A DNA stretch of 64,000 nucleotides from Anaerolineales bacterium (GCA_020634895.1 JACKAV010000003.1:400608-464607); one strand, 5' to 3'. Numbered from the stretch's first letter, positions 1 through 8,867 are shown. Program-made: numbers and translations. The notes: generated by a model not told the origin, from the sequence alone.

Positions 1-1
1 C

Positions 2-1837
2 GATAGCGGCGAAAAGATGGGAGCGCCCGCCTCGCTTGCCCTGCCGACAACTGTGAACCCCGGTCAGACCGTGGATATCACTGTCGATATGACCTCGCCG
101 AACAGCGCCGGACATTATTTCGGTTACTGGAAGTTCAAGAGCAATGCCGGCGGTCCATTTGGCATTGGATACACGGCGAACAATTCCTTCTGGGTTGAGA
201 TCAACGTCAATGCCTCCTCTGGTGCTGGGTATGACTTTACGGCAAATGCATCTTCAGCCACATGGTTGGGCGGCGCTGGTGCGTTGACCTTCCCCGGCAC
301 GGACGGAAACGCCAGCGGCTTCGGTCTCAAGCTCGACCAGCCCAAATTGGAAAGCGGTGTCACTTCTGCGAATGCAGGTCTGCTTTTTGCGCCCAACAAT
401 GTGACCAACGGTTACATTCAGGCGACCTATCCCGCCTTCCGCGTGCAAAGCGGTGACCGCTTCCAGGCAACCATTGGCTGCGAATACGGCGCGACGAATT
501 GTTATGTCGCTTACAGCCTGAACTATCAGATCGGCGGCGGACCCGTCAAGACCTTCTGGACCTTCCGCGAAAAATACGAAGGCTGGACGTATAACGTCAA
601 CCTCGACCTGAGTTCGCTCGCGAATCAAGATGTGGTCTTTACCCTCGTCACTTCTGCATACGGCTCTCCGGTGGGTGACCGCGCCCTGTGGGTCAACCCG
701 ATCATTTCACGCATCGGCGGGACCGTACCCCCGACTGTGACCGGAACACCTCCCACTGCGCCTCCAACCGTAACTGGAACCATCCAGCCCAATGCCTGTG
801 ACCGCGCGCAGTTCATTGCCGATGTCACCGTGCCCGATGGCACAGCCTTTGCGCCCGGTGCAGCCTTCAACAAGACCTGGCGTTTGAAGAACGTCGGCTC
901 CTGCACGTGGACGAATTACAGCATCATATTCGACTCGGGCGAAAAGATGGGCGGACCCGACTCCGCGCTCATTCCAACCACTGTGGCTCCCGGTCAAACC
1001 GTGGATATTACCCTGTCGATGACATCCCCGACCACGGCTGGCACGTATCGCGGGTATTGGAAACTCAAGAACAGTACCGGCGTACCGTTCGGTATCGGCG
1101 CGGCTGGAACCAAATCCTTCTGGGTCGAGATTCGGGTAACCGGCACGGGCATCAACCCGGGAACGGCAACCTTCACAACCACGCCCGGAACACCCGTTAC
1201 TCCGGCAACGTCCGCGCCTGGAACTTCCTATGATTTTGTTGCCAACGTCTGTGCCGCCAAATGGTTCAGCGGCGCGGGTGAACTTCCATGCCCCGGAACC
1301 GATGGCGACAGCAAAGGCTTTGTGCTGATCTCGAATCCGTCCAAACTTGAGAACGGCACCACCGACGCCCGCACAGGTCTGATCACATATCCGCAGAACA
1401 TCAACAACGGCTATATTCAAGGCATCTATCCTTCGTATTTGGTCAAGCCGGGCGACAAATTCCGCGCCACCATCGGCTGCGAGAATAACGCCACATCCTG
1501 TTACGTGGTCTTCCGCCTCGATTACGCCATTTCCGGCGGCTCCACCATTCAAACCTTTTGGGCATTCGTGGAAAAATATGAAGGCAATGTCTACAATGCC
1601 GACATCGACCTTTCGCCGCTCGCAGGACAGAATGTGAAATTCACTCTTACCGTACTTTCCACCGGTTCACCGGCAGGCGACCGTGCGCTTTGGACAGCGC
1701 CGATCATCTACAATGCATCCGCGTCGCCTGCGCCCACGAACACGGCTACGATGACGCCCACAGCCACAAATACGGAAGAAGCGCCGTCCGCAACACCGAC
1801 AGCCAGCGAAACGCCGACTCCAACCGCAACTCCGTAA
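2..1837 (+). CDS. Secreted protein with alternating NBR1-Ig-like and beta-sandwich modules (5' end outside window)
   Basis: The frame is open to the left edge. The codons before the first internal ATG (position 17) read DSGEK, exactly as in the second repeat (FDSGEKMGGP), so the start lies upstream and the gene is partial. It has two copies of a pair: an NBR1-Ig-like domain (second copy roughly residues 260-380, with FNKTWRLKNVGSCTW and the FGIG-SFWVEI ending) followed by a domain of about 150 residues beginning YDF-A and ending GDRALW. The latter resembles a carbohydrate-binding or jelly-roll fold, but I cannot name the family. Linkers and the C-terminus are Pro/Thr/Ala rich, typical of extracellular proteins. 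A role in binding polymers at the cell surface is inference. A terminator follows. Confidence 0.8.
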   Translation, partial: DSGEKMGAPASLALPTTVNPGQTVDITVDMTSPNSAGHYFGYWKFKSNAGGPFGIGYTANNSFWVEINVNASSGAGYDFTANASSATWLGGAGALTFPGTDGNASGFGLKLDQPKLESGVTSANAGLLFAPNNVTNGYIQATYPAFRVQSGDRFQATIGCEYGATNCYVAYSLNYQIGGGPVKTFWTFREKYEGWTYNVNLDLSSLANQDVVFTLVTSAYGSPVGDRALWVNPIISRIGGTVPPTVTGTPPTAPPTVTGTIQPNACDRAQFIADVTVPDGTAFAPGAAFNKTWRLKNVGSCTWTNYSIIFDSGEKMGGPDSALIPTTVAPGQTVDITLSMTSPTTAGTYRGYWKLKNSTGVPFGIGAAGTKSFWVEIRVTGTGINPGTATFTTTPGTPVTPATSAPGTSYDFVANVCAAKWFSGAGELPCPGTDGDSKGFVLISNPSKLENGTTDARTGLITYPQNINNGYIQGIYPSYLVKPGDKFRATIGCENNATSCYVVFRLDYAISGGSTIQTFWAFVEKYEGNVYNADIDLSPLAGQNVKFTLTVLSTGSPAGDRALWTAPIIYNASASPAPTNTATMTPTATNTEEAPSATPTASETPTPTATP

Positions 1838-1854
1838 TCGGACTTCAATGAACC

Positions 1855-1891
1855 CAAGTTCCCGTTGTTCTGGCAGCAGCGGGAACTTTTT
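1855..1891 (+). terminator. Intrinsic terminator after the NBR1-Ig gene
   Basis: AAGTTCCCG and CGGGAACTT form a stem, extended inward by G-U and Watson-Crick pairs, and the hairpin is followed by TTTTT. Confidence 0.8.
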
Positions 1892-1927
1892 AATTCTGTA
1901 CCCGTCCATTTTTGACATGGAGACTCT

Positions 1928-3136
1928 ATGAAACGAATCATCGCCCTGACCTTGATCTTCCTCACAGCCTGTTCCACTACCCCGACTCCCGCCTCCTATT
2001 TTGACCTTTCGCCTGCCCCTGAAATCCCGGCAATGGATTCCACGCTGGAGCCTTCTTCGCAAGCGCCTGTTGATTCTCCTGTGGCAACACAATCAGCAAT
2101 ACCCGGTTCCGTGCCGGAGACGGGCGAATTGTATTTCTTCCTCCAGCCGAGGCAGGGCGGGGGCGCGATAGAACTGGTTAAGGTTTCCAGCGTCTGTGTG
2201 TACGACCCGGTCAATTGCCCGCCCGTGGAGAAGATTTCCGTTCCCTTTGCGTTCACCTTTACCATCAATGCCCTTTCTTGGTCAAGGGACGGAAAGTATG
2301 CGGCGTTTTCATATTCCAATAACTCAAGTGGAACGCCGACTCAGTTATGGCTTTTCGATGCTGAAGCAAAAACCTGGAAGGCGCTGGCAGAATTCCCGTA
2401 TATCGATCCGCCCTTCTGGTCACCGGATGGCGCGTGGATTGCTTTCCGCACCCAAAACGGATACGGCGGTGAAGATGTTTTCGTCATCCGCAGGGATGGC
2501 ACCGAATTAAAAAGCATCTCGGCAGACCTGCCTGAAGCGGGGCGTCCCTACATCATGGACGGCTGGTATACCGAGAATGTGATCATGCGTTCTGCCCTGC
2601 CCGGAGCCGAGGGGAGTATTTATCTCGTCCGCGCCGCGAATGGACAGGCTCGTCCCATGTTCGAGACGCTGTTAACCAAGGCGCAATTCATCGCCTCCCC
2701 TGATGCGGGCTTCTTCGCCTATGACGATTATGATTACAACTCGCAGGGTCATTCCGTAAAAGTGATGGAACCCGATGGTGCGAATGCCAGGACGATCGCT
2801 CAATTCACGGGCGGTTCCATCTACCCGATGATCTGGTCGCCAGACAGCAGCCTGATCGCGTTCAACTATTATGGCAATTTGACAGGCGCGTCTCCATCTG
2901 CGGAAGTGTATATCATCCACCGCACCGGCAAGGACTTGAAGTCGGTTTATAAAGGCAATACGGTTGGACGTTTGCTGTTTTCGCCAAATGGAAAATATCT
3001 GCTTGTGGAGGAAACAACATCCGCTTCGGGTGGTCACCTGTTCCTGGTGGACCTTGCAACTTCGAACGTCAGCATTTTGCAGGCGCCGGGTCTCTCCACT
3101 GATTACGATTGGTATGCCCCCTCATGGCGACCATGA
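1928..3136 (+). CDS. Lipoprotein with TolB/WD40-like beta-propeller repeats
   Basis: The 402-residue protein starts with a lipoprotein signal peptide (MKRIIALTLIFLTAC, lipobox LTAC), so it is probably anchored on the outer face of the membrane. A Pro/Ser-rich spacer is followed by repeated blades with WSRDGKYAAF, WSPDGAWIAF and WSPDSSLIAF motifs, the signature of TolB-type and PD40 beta-propellers. A GGAG sequence precedes the ATG. It ends two bases before a convergent gene. Propellers of this kind usually mediate protein or ligand contacts; no enzymatic residues were recognised, so the function is unknown. Confidence 0.8.
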   Translation: MKRIIALTLIFLTACSTTPTPASYFDLSPAPEIPAMDSTLEPSSQAPVDSPVATQSAIPGSVPETGELYFFLQPRQGGGAIELVKVSSVCVYDPVNCPPVEKISVPFAFTFTINALSWSRDGKYAAFSYSNNSSGTPTQLWLFDAEAKTWKALAEFPYIDPPFWSPDGAWIAFRTQNGYGGEDVFVIRRDGTELKSISADLPEAGRPYIMDGWYTENVIMRSALPGAEGSIYLVRAANGQARPMFETLLTKAQFIASPDAGFFAYDDYDYNSQGHSVKVMEPDGANARTIAQFTGGSIYPMIWSPDSSLIAFNYYGNLTGASPSAEVYIIHRTGKDLKSVYKGNTVGRLLFSPNGKYLLVEETTSASGGHLFLVDLATSNVSILQAPGLSTDYDWYAPSWRP

Positions 3137-3137
3137 T

Positions 3138-3491
3138 TCAAAACCTGAAAGATGCGACCACGATATAGGCAGTCAATGCGAGCCCGCCGATAAGAATTCC
3201 AATTATCCCGATGGCGATCCCTATGATGGCAAAACTCTTTTTCAGCGCGCCTTTTACGAGGGCATAGATCCCGGTAATGACGCTTATCAAGCCGCATGGC
3301 AGTGTGATGTAGAGACTGCCGTAAAAGGCAATATTTTCCACTGTTGTGTTGGTTATTCCCGTGACAGGGTCAGTGCGGCTTGCCCATCCGATGGCGATGA
3401 TGATCCCAATGAAGATGAGGATGATCGGAATGCTGGTTGCTGCGATAATTCCCCCTGCCAGTTTTGATTTTGAAGTTTGTTTGGCGATCAT
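3138..3491 (-). CDS. Small membrane protein, DUF4190-like
   Basis: 117 residues with three or four hydrophobic helices (about 12-35, 55-77, 85-110) and a Lys-rich N-terminus. The Gly/Ile-rich hydrophobic pattern with a short ALVKGALKK loop resembles small DUF4190-type proteins, but the match is by eye. The start codon overlaps the stop of the upstream ACT gene by four bases (ATGA), so it is the last gene of the sensor kinase operon. No catalytic residues seen; function unknown. Confidence 0.6.
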   Translation of the reverse strand: MIAKQTSKSKLAGGIIAATSIPIILIFIGIIIAIGWASRTDPVTGITNTTVENIAFYGSLYITLPCGLISVITGIYALVKGALKKSFAIIGIAIGIIGILIGGLALTAYIVVASFRF

Positions 3492-3889
3492 TTATTTGCT
3501 CCGGTCAAAGCGAGTAATACAGCCATTGCGCGCTTGGCGTCTTTGATGGGTACAAAGATATGGTCGTGATAATAGGCTGCAACCACATTGCAGCTTATAT
3601 TTGCTTCGGTCAATGCCTTGCTGAAGGCGGCTGTGAGACCGACAGCTTCGAGTGACGAGTGAATGGTCAATGTGATCCACGCGCATACGGAGGGATACGA
3701 AAGCCCTTCGGCGTCTGCCTGCTTTTTGGACAAAACGACCGTTATGCTTTCCGTTTCCCGAAAAATAAAAAGCGGATTTAACGCAGCAGCGGCTTCAAAA
3801 GATGGGGCGAGACAATATACATATTCGCCTGTGTTCAACTCCGGCTTCATGTTTTTGAGAAGTTTGGCGAGATTCGTCTCTCCGCTCAT
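3488..3889 (-). CDS. ACT-domain protein
   Basis: 133 residues. The C-terminal part (AWITLTIHSSLEAVGLTAAFSKALTE, then NVVAAYYHDHIFVP) has the beta-alpha-beta-beta-alpha-beta pattern of ACT domains, with the conserved YHDHIFVP segment of the paired-ACT family related to amino-acid-sensing proteins. Such free-standing proteins may bind small ligands; no partner enzyme is fused. It overlaps both neighbours by four bases (ATGA), so it is translationally coupled to the methyltransferase upstream and the membrane protein downstream. Confidence 0.7.
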   Translation of the reverse strand: MSGETNLAKLLKNMKPELNTGEYVYCLAPSFEAAAALNPLFIFRETESITVVLSKKQADAEGLSYPSVCAWITLTIHSSLEAVGLTAAFSKALTEANISCNVVAAYYHDHIFVPIKDAKRAMAVLLALTGANK

Positions 3890-4902
3890 TTGCGTTTTAC
3901 ATCCAAAATCGCGATCTTGGTGGAATGATTGAATGGCGCGGGGTCTGTAATTGGGCTGCTGATCCTGTCGTAACCGATGAAATCTTCCGGCACGGGGACC
4001 AACTCGCGGATGCTGAGGTAACCGTCCTTGCAGAGTTTTTCGAGCGAGTGCATGTATTCCGCGCCGCTGAGGAAAACAGCGTTGTTGATGGCAATAAGAT
4101 ACCCGCCGTCGTTGATCAGTGGGCGGATTTTGTTGATCAGCCGTTCGCTTTCGTGTTCGAGGTCCACTTTGCCGCGCGAGGTGGAAGAGAAGAATGGCGG
4201 GTCGATGATGACGCAGTCGAAGGTCTGTTTGCCGGTCTTGAACCGGGAAACAGCGGGGAAAAAATCCTGCGCAATAAAATTCTGTTTCTGTATGGGGAAA
4301 TTATTGAGGGAAAACGAGTCTTTTGCGAGGTTTAAGAAAATCCGGTTGAGGTCGGTTTGGATGACGCTGGAGGCTCCGCCCGCAAAAGCCGCCACGCCTA
4401 AACTTCCAGTGTAGGCAAAAGTGTTCAACACGGATTTTCCGCGGACGTTTTCCAGGAGCCATTTCCGCAAGTTGTATGTGTCGAGGTAAAAACCCGCGTC
4501 GCGGTTCATCGTCAAGTCGATGGCGTACCATACGCCGTGTTCCTTGATCTTGCGGTCGGGTCTGCTGCCGAAGATGAGTCTGCCGCGCTTATCTTCTGGC
4601 GAAGTTCCGTTGCGGGTTTTGAGGATTCCGGCTTGAAGCCAGTTGAAAGATTTCCGCGTGTGCTGAACAACATCGGCGATCAATTCATTGTTCGGTTGAT
4701 CGGTGTAATCATGGATGACGAGCGTCCTGCCGTAGATATCCAGCACAAGGGACGGGGCGCCTTCGTAGAATCCGTTGAAGAGGCGAAGCGCTTCCTCGTG
4801 GCTGGATCCGCTCAAAGTCTGGTGGGAGGCGCTGTCTGGGTTCAGTCGATGTGCAAAGGCTTGGTCCAGGTATGGGCGCAGGGAATCAAAAGTCATATCC
4901 AT
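3886..4902 (-). CDS. SAM-dependent rRNA-type methyltransferase (RlmI/RlmL-like)
   Basis: About 338 residues. The Rossmann methyltransferase core is clear: VLNTFAYTGSLGVAAFAGGA (SAM-binding motif I), QTDLNR (acidic loop), and DCVIIDPPFFSS (motif IV with DPPF). A C-terminal ISSPITDPAPFNHSTKIAIL segment follows. This matches the class I family that includes 23S rRNA cytosine-C5 and guanine-N2 methyltransferases; the target base cannot be assigned. The open frame extends to 5088, but that part runs through the response regulator gene in another frame. I chose the ATG at 4902 (4896 is also possible), 38 bases after the upstream stop. Member of a five-gene operon. Confidence 0.75.
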   Translation of the reverse strand: MDMTFDSLRPYLDQAFAHRLNPDSASHQTLSGSSHEEALRLFNGFYEGAPSLVLDIYGRTLVIHDYTDQPNNELIADVVQHTRKSFNWLQAGILKTRNGTSPEDKRGRLIFGSRPDRKIKEHGVWYAIDLTMNRDAGFYLDTYNLRKWLLENVRGKSVLNTFAYTGSLGVAAFAGGASSVIQTDLNRIFLNLAKDSFSLNNFPIQKQNFIAQDFFPAVSRFKTGKQTFDCVIIDPPFFSSTSRGKVDLEHESERLINKIRPLINDGGYLIAINNAVFLSGAEYMHSLEKLCKDGYLSIRELVPVPEDFIGYDRISSPITDPAPFNHSTKIAILDVKRK

Positions 4903-4940
4903 TGATTGGATTGTATCCGGCTTGAATGGTTTGTGGGGAT

Positions 4941-5324
4941 TTATTTTTGGAAGATCAACCGATGGGCGAGTTGGTCGAGTTGGTCGACGCTGACCGGTTT
5001 GGCAAGCACCAGCAGGTTTTGGCTGTCCATTTCGGAGACGGTGAGTTCGGCGGCTTGCGACGGGTTGGCAGTGACGATCAGCACCCACGTTTCGGCGGTT
5101 TCGGGTCGTTTGCGGAGTTCGTGAAAGATCTCGACGCCGGAATACTTGGGAAGATTCAAGTCGAGTATGACGAGGTCTGGACTCGCGCTTCTTAAATACT
5201 GCATGGCTGTTTCGCCGTCGTAATAGGTTTCGACCGTGATGCCGATGCTGCGCAGTGTGTCGGAATAGATCTCCGAAAGAAAAAGATCATCTTCGACGAC
5301 GACAGCCGTGTGCGTTTTATTCAT
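4941..5324 (-). CDS. Response regulator, receiver domain only
   Basis: 127 residues, a stand-alone receiver domain. It has the acidic pair in VVVEDDLFL, the phospho-acceptor Asp in LVILDLNLP, the Thr of LIVTANP, and the Lys of VLAKPVS. No output domain follows, so it should signal by protein contact (a CheY/Spo0F-like role) or pass phosphate onward. The chosen ATG overlaps the end of the histidine kinase gene by eight bases; the upstream extension of the frame lies inside the kinase gene and is not credible. It is the obvious partner of the adjacent kinase. Confidence 0.88.
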   Translation of the reverse strand: MNKTHTAVVVEDDLFLSEIYSDTLRSIGITVETYYDGETAMQYLRSASPDLVILDLNLPKYSGVEIFHELRKRPETAETWVLIVTANPSQAAELTVSEMDSQNLLVLAKPVSVDQLDQLAHRLIFQK

Positions 5325-7119
5325 GGGAGGGTTCCGCTTCTTTTTCTGTGATGAGTGGTAATGTGACCGTAAACGTGGTGCCTTTGCCGACGGTGCTTTC
5401 AAGGGAGATTGTGCCTCCCATGAGTCTGATGAGCTGCCTTGTGATGGAAAGACCCAATCCGTATCCTTTGCGCAGGGCTTTGTTCGCATCGGAAAGTTGT
5501 TTGAATGGTTCGAAAACGGTGTCGAGCGATTCAGGCGGGATGCCCGGACCGGTATCTGTAACGCGCATTATCCATTCGGTCGGTGAGGACGCAAAGACAT
5601 CCACTGTGATGCCGCCGGTTTCGGTAAATTTGATGCCGTTGCTGATCAAGTTGACGAGAATCTGTTTGAGGCGTTGACTATCGCCGATGATGGAGGTTGG
5701 TATATTGTCTTCAATATTGAAGTTGAAGTTGAGTTGTTTTGATTCAGCCAGAATGCTCAATTGGTTGCAGGTGGAGCCCAGCACTTCGCGCGGTTCGAAA
5801 GGCGTTTCGGCGAGTTTTAGTTTTCCGCTGTCGAGCTGCGCCTGGTCGAGCAGTTCCGAGACCAGTCCATCCAGATATTGCGTGCTGTCTTTGATGCGCC
5901 CCAAAATGTTGACTTGTTTATCGGTCAGGTCGCCATAGGATTTACGCGCGATCAGGTCTGTGTACCCGAGGATAATGCCGAGGGGAGTCCGCAGTTCGTG
6001 GCTGACATTGGCGAGCAATTGCGATTTGAAACTGTTCGCCTGCATGGCTTCGTCGCGGGCAATGGCAAGGGCGGATTCGTTCTCTTTGATACTGGTCACA
6101 TCGCGCAAAGTGACGATCTGTCCCTCGCTTTGAGCGGAGCCGTTATTCCGCAGCGTGCTGACGTAAAGGTGAAGCCAACGCATGGGTTCCCCGGCGTTTT
6201 CGAGAACGACCTCCCGGTAATATCCGTGTGTTTGCAGGGCTTTGTCATTGATCTGGAACCAGGGTTTAAATACCAGATAAAAAGATCGCCCTATAATGTC
6301 TTCGGGATTCAACTTGAACATTTCCTGCGTGGCTGGGTTGGTCTCAACGATGCGCAATTCCGGGTCAAGGACAATGACTGCATCTGAGATACTCTCGAAG
6401 ACTGCGCGATGCGCGACAGGCAGAATATCCAACAGGCGGTAACGGAGAAATCCCCACCCAAGGATGAGGACCGAGATCGAGAACATGACAGAGGTAATGT
6501 CAAGATGAATGGGCAGGATGCCGGAAAGGACAATGCCGTTCGAGATCCACGGCAGCAGGATGGCAGTGATGTTCACGATGATCTGTGAGCGGTAAACATC
6601 TCTTTTGTCCCAATATTCGCGGACGAGAAAATATGTGCCGAGCAGCAGCATGCCGTAAATATAAACAGCATGAAGCCAGAACCACCAGCCGAGCGGATTT
6701 TTGATAAGTACCAACCCGGAAACTTCATCCGTTTGAAGGCTGAAACCGGTGAAGAACCAGTTATGGTGATCGGATGTAAAGACCACGATCAATGTCAGGA
6801 TGGGGAAGATCAACGCCAATAAAATATTTCGCCGGGTCAGCCAGTGTGAATGTCCCGAATATGCGAGCGCGAACGCCGTCCATGATAACGGCAAGCCGAT
6901 GACGCCGATATATCCGACTTTCACGCCCCAGATCTTCACTGCCAAACTGATACTATCAAACTCGAAAATATAACTAAACGCCCACAGGGAGGCGAAGAAA
7001 CACATCGCAATGAACGGGATGGCTGCAACGTGTCTGCGAAAACGGAGCGCGTAAAGCCCCATTGAAAATGTGAGGATGACAGACAGTATCCATAAAAGTA
7101 ATAAAGGTGTGCTCTGCAT
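5317..7119 (-). CDS. Membrane sensor histidine kinase with 7TM and PAS domains
   Basis: 600 residues. About seven hydrophobic helices fill residues 1-215 and resemble the 7TM N-terminal module of histidine kinases. A PAS domain follows (AVFESISDAVIVLDPELRIVE region), then the HisKA box with SHELRTPLG (phosphorylated His), and an HATPase domain with NLISNGIKF (N box), DTGPGIP (G1) and GYGLGLSI (G2). All catalytic boxes are intact. It should autophosphorylate in response to a membrane or PAS signal and pass phosphate to the overlapping receiver-domain gene. A TATAAT box seven bases before the ATG suggests a leaderless mRNA and marks the operon start. Confidence 0.92.
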   Translation of the reverse strand: MQSTPLLLLWILSVILTFSMGLYALRFRRHVAAIPFIAMCFFASLWAFSYIFEFDSISLAVKIWGVKVGYIGVIGLPLSWTAFALAYSGHSHWLTRRNILLALIFPILTLIVVFTSDHHNWFFTGFSLQTDEVSGLVLIKNPLGWWFWLHAVYIYGMLLLGTYFLVREYWDKRDVYRSQIIVNITAILLPWISNGIVLSGILPIHLDITSVMFSISVLILGWGFLRYRLLDILPVAHRAVFESISDAVIVLDPELRIVETNPATQEMFKLNPEDIIGRSFYLVFKPWFQINDKALQTHGYYREVVLENAGEPMRWLHLYVSTLRNNGSAQSEGQIVTLRDVTSIKENESALAIARDEAMQANSFKSQLLANVSHELRTPLGIILGYTDLIARKSYGDLTDKQVNILGRIKDSTQYLDGLVSELLDQAQLDSGKLKLAETPFEPREVLGSTCNQLSILAESKQLNFNFNIEDNIPTSIIGDSQRLKQILVNLISNGIKFTETGGITVDVFASSPTEWIMRVTDTGPGIPPESLDTVFEPFKQLSDANKALRKGYGLGLSITRQLIRLMGGTISLESTVGKGTTFTVTLPLITEKEAEPSHE

Positions 7120-7126
7120 TGCTCAC

Positions 7127-7132
7127 ATTATA
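7127..7132 (-). promoter_or_regulatory. -10 box of the sensor kinase operon (leaderless)
   Basis: TATAAT on the reverse strand lies seven bases before the kinase ATG, which puts the expected transcription start at or next to the start codon. No Shine-Dalgarno sequence is present. Confidence 0.6.
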
Positions 7133-7188
7133 CAACTTGATTGGAATTTATTAAGATTGCGGAAACATGTTGAACAGACAATGCTGTA

Positions 7189-7407
7189 TTAACTCGCCGC
7201 TCTTATATTTCTTGGGTTGAAGACCGATATCTCGCGCATCTTCAAGATTTTTTGTGCTTCAGCATCCAGCTGAACCCAATAGAAGTTTCGATGTTCAGAA
7301 TAGGGCTCGATGCGAACGATTGTTCCGCTGTACCAGCCTTCAAGTTCCCCAAACTTCGAACCGAGATGGACTTGAACGCGGTCGCCGATCTTGAAGGTTT
7401 CATCCAT
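7189..7407 (-). CDS. Small hypothetical protein with a KOW/Tudor-like barrel
   Basis: 72 residues from the ATG at 7407 (MDETFKIGDRVQV). The segment IGDRVQVHLG-GWYSGTIVRIEPY-FYWVQLD has the spacing of a small SH3/Tudor-like beta barrel, as found in many nucleic-acid- or protein-binding modules; this is a fold guess only. It overlaps the end of the upstream small membrane protein gene by eight bases, so the two form one transcription unit. The longer ORF from 7446 would lie inside that neighbour. Confidence 0.6.
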   Translation of the reverse strand: MDETFKIGDRVQVHLGSKFGELEGWYSGTIVRIEPYSEHRNFYWVQLDAEAQKILKMREISVFNPRNIRAAS

Positions 7408-7588
7408 TTTTCTTGCGCGATGAAAACCAGAATAATGCAATACCAATGACGGCAGTGATCGCGCCGTTGATTGCCCATTGCGGGTCGCCGGTCATAAAAC
7501 TGCCGGGCAGGATGTTGACGCCCTGCAAAATCCAGATTACACCGACGAGAACAAGAAGCGCTGAAAATATTTTGAGAATGTTTTTCAT
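7400..7588 (-). CDS. Small two-helix membrane protein
   Basis: 62 residues with two hydrophobic helices (about 5-26 and 38-56), separated by a LPGSFMTGDPQW loop and ending in RKKNG. The pattern, a hydrophobic hairpin with a conserved LQGVNILPGSFM stretch, is seen in many small uncharacterised bacterial inner-membrane proteins. An AGGAAT sequence sits before the ATG. First gene of a two-gene unit with the Tudor-like protein. Function unknown. Confidence 0.65.
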   Translation of the reverse strand: MKNILKIFSALLVLVGVIWILQGVNILPGSFMTGDPQWAINGAITAVIGIALFWFSSRKKNG

Positions 7589-7624
7589 GATGATATTCCT
7601 TTGGCGGGATTGAGTTTACTTACA

Positions 7625-7653
7625 AAACTCCCTGTCAATTAGACAGGGAGTTT
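7625..7653 (-). terminator. Terminator after the zinc-ribbon/LysM gene
   Basis: AAACTCCCTGTC and GACAGGGAGTTT form a perfect 12-bp stem with a five-base loop. The reverse strand continues TTTTG. Confidence 0.75.
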
Positions 7654-7684
7654 AAATTTATTCTTACGCTTCGTTCGGGACCTG

Positions 7685-8851
7685 TTACTGGTTCGGCGTC
7701 CCTTCAACTGCTACGCCAACCCAGGTAAAGACCCGTTTTTCGCTCGTGGCGCCTGAAGCGATCCATATGGGCTGACCTTGTTCGTCCACGCCGGATTGCA
7801 GGACCGGGACGACCCACCAGCGCATGACATGTGCGACATTGTCCTTCGGGCGGAAGGAGGTTGGCACGATGTACTTGGTGTCTGTGACGTAGTCAGTGAC
7901 GCGGCGCGTCTGGCTGGCGGTGACGTCTTCCACCACGACCTGATAGGCTTCACCGTCCCGCAGAACGCCGACAGATGCCCATTGCAATGTGACCACGTCG
8001 TTTGCCAGGGTGAAGGCAGCGCCGTCCGCAGGCAGGAGCAGGTTCGGGGCGGGGTAGGGAGGCGGAAGCGTCGCTGTCGGCGTCGGCTTGTTTGGATCCG
8101 GCGCGCGTTCGCAAAGCGGAATCTGAATCGTCTGTCCGAGGAAGACGTTATCGGTGGTCAATCCATTGAATTCCTTGATGGACTGCATGGAAACCGCATA
8201 ATTGGCGGCGATGCTGGAAAGGGTATCGTTTTCCTGAACGGTGATCTGCACGGTTTCACAAGCCTGCTGGGTGGCAATATCCGGCAGGGAGGTGTTGGTT
8301 GGCGGAGGCGGAACGGTCGGTGTGGGGTACGGTATTTTCAGCACCTGTCCGACCGAGATCGGGCAACTGGACGGCAGGTTGTTCAGGACGATGATGCTTT
8401 GGACCGAGATGTTAAAGTTGAACGCGATCTGTGAACAGGAACCATCGTTGACAGATACGGTGTATTCGAATGGAGGCTGCAGGGTTGCAGTGGGCGTATC
8501 GGTTGCCGGTAAAGTGGCGGTTGCGGTAAGCGACGGCGTGGGCGATTCGCTGGGCGTGGGAGTATCTTCCGTTGAAAACGTTTGCGGGTCTTTCGGAACC
8601 AGGAAGAATGTGAGACCCACCGCGACCGCAATTACCACCAACAATGCGCCGATGGCTGCCGGTAGACTGAGAGTCAACTTCGGCATGGATGCGGCTTGCA
8701 CGGAGCGTTCTGTTTTTTGGGCGGCGGCTTTTGCCTCGGTCTTGGGTGCAAACTCTGTTCCGCACACAAGGCAGCGGACAGCATTCTCGCTCAGACGCGT
8801 TCCACAAGTGGGGCAGACCTTTGTTCTACTGGGATTTGATTCTTGAGTCAT
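7685..8851 (-). CDS. Zinc-ribbon, membrane-anchored LysM protein
   Basis: 389 residues from the ATG at 8851. The N-terminus is a zinc ribbon (CPTCG and CLVCG, four Cys), followed by one transmembrane helix (about residues 60-83) and a Thr/Pro-rich linker. Two LysM-like modules follow (with SCPISVGQVLKIPY and ENDTLSSIAANYAVS), then a C-terminal beta domain with QLQW-like WASVG and RWWVVPV segments. The ribbon should be cytoplasmic and the LysM modules outside, binding peptidoglycan-like glycans. A TATAAT box ten bases before the ATG favours this start over the upstream ATG at 8878. Confidence 0.78.
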   Translation of the reverse strand: MTQESNPSRTKVCPTCGTRLSENAVRCLVCGTEFAPKTEAKAAAQKTERSVQAASMPKLTLSLPAAIGALLVVIAVAVGLTFFLVPKDPQTFSTEDTPTPSESPTPSLTATATLPATDTPTATLQPPFEYTVSVNDGSCSQIAFNFNISVQSIIVLNNLPSSCPISVGQVLKIPYPTPTVPPPPTNTSLPDIATQQACETVQITVQENDTLSSIAANYAVSMQSIKEFNGLTTDNVFLGQTIQIPLCERAPDPNKPTPTATLPPPYPAPNLLLPADGAAFTLANDVVTLQWASVGVLRDGEAYQVVVEDVTASQTRRVTDYVTDTKYIVPTSFRPKDNVAHVMRWWVVPVLQSGVDEQGQPIWIASGATSEKRVFTWVGVAVEGTPNQ

Positions 8852-8861
8852 ACGGGCGGGG

Positions 8862-8867
8862 ATTATA
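8862..8867 (-). promoter_or_regulatory. -10 box of the LysM gene (near-leaderless)
   Basis: TATAAT on the reverse strand, ten bases before the chosen ATG, with no ribosome binding site between them. Confidence 0.5.

Noticed and set aside
707..1552. 281-residue reverse ORF inside the NBR1-Ig gene
   Set aside because: Low-complexity Arg/Gly composition, antisense to the conserved Ig repeats.
4903..5088. N-terminal extension of the methyltransferase to 5088
   Set aside because: It runs through the response regulator gene in another frame and has no homologous character; the start at 4902 fits the spacing.
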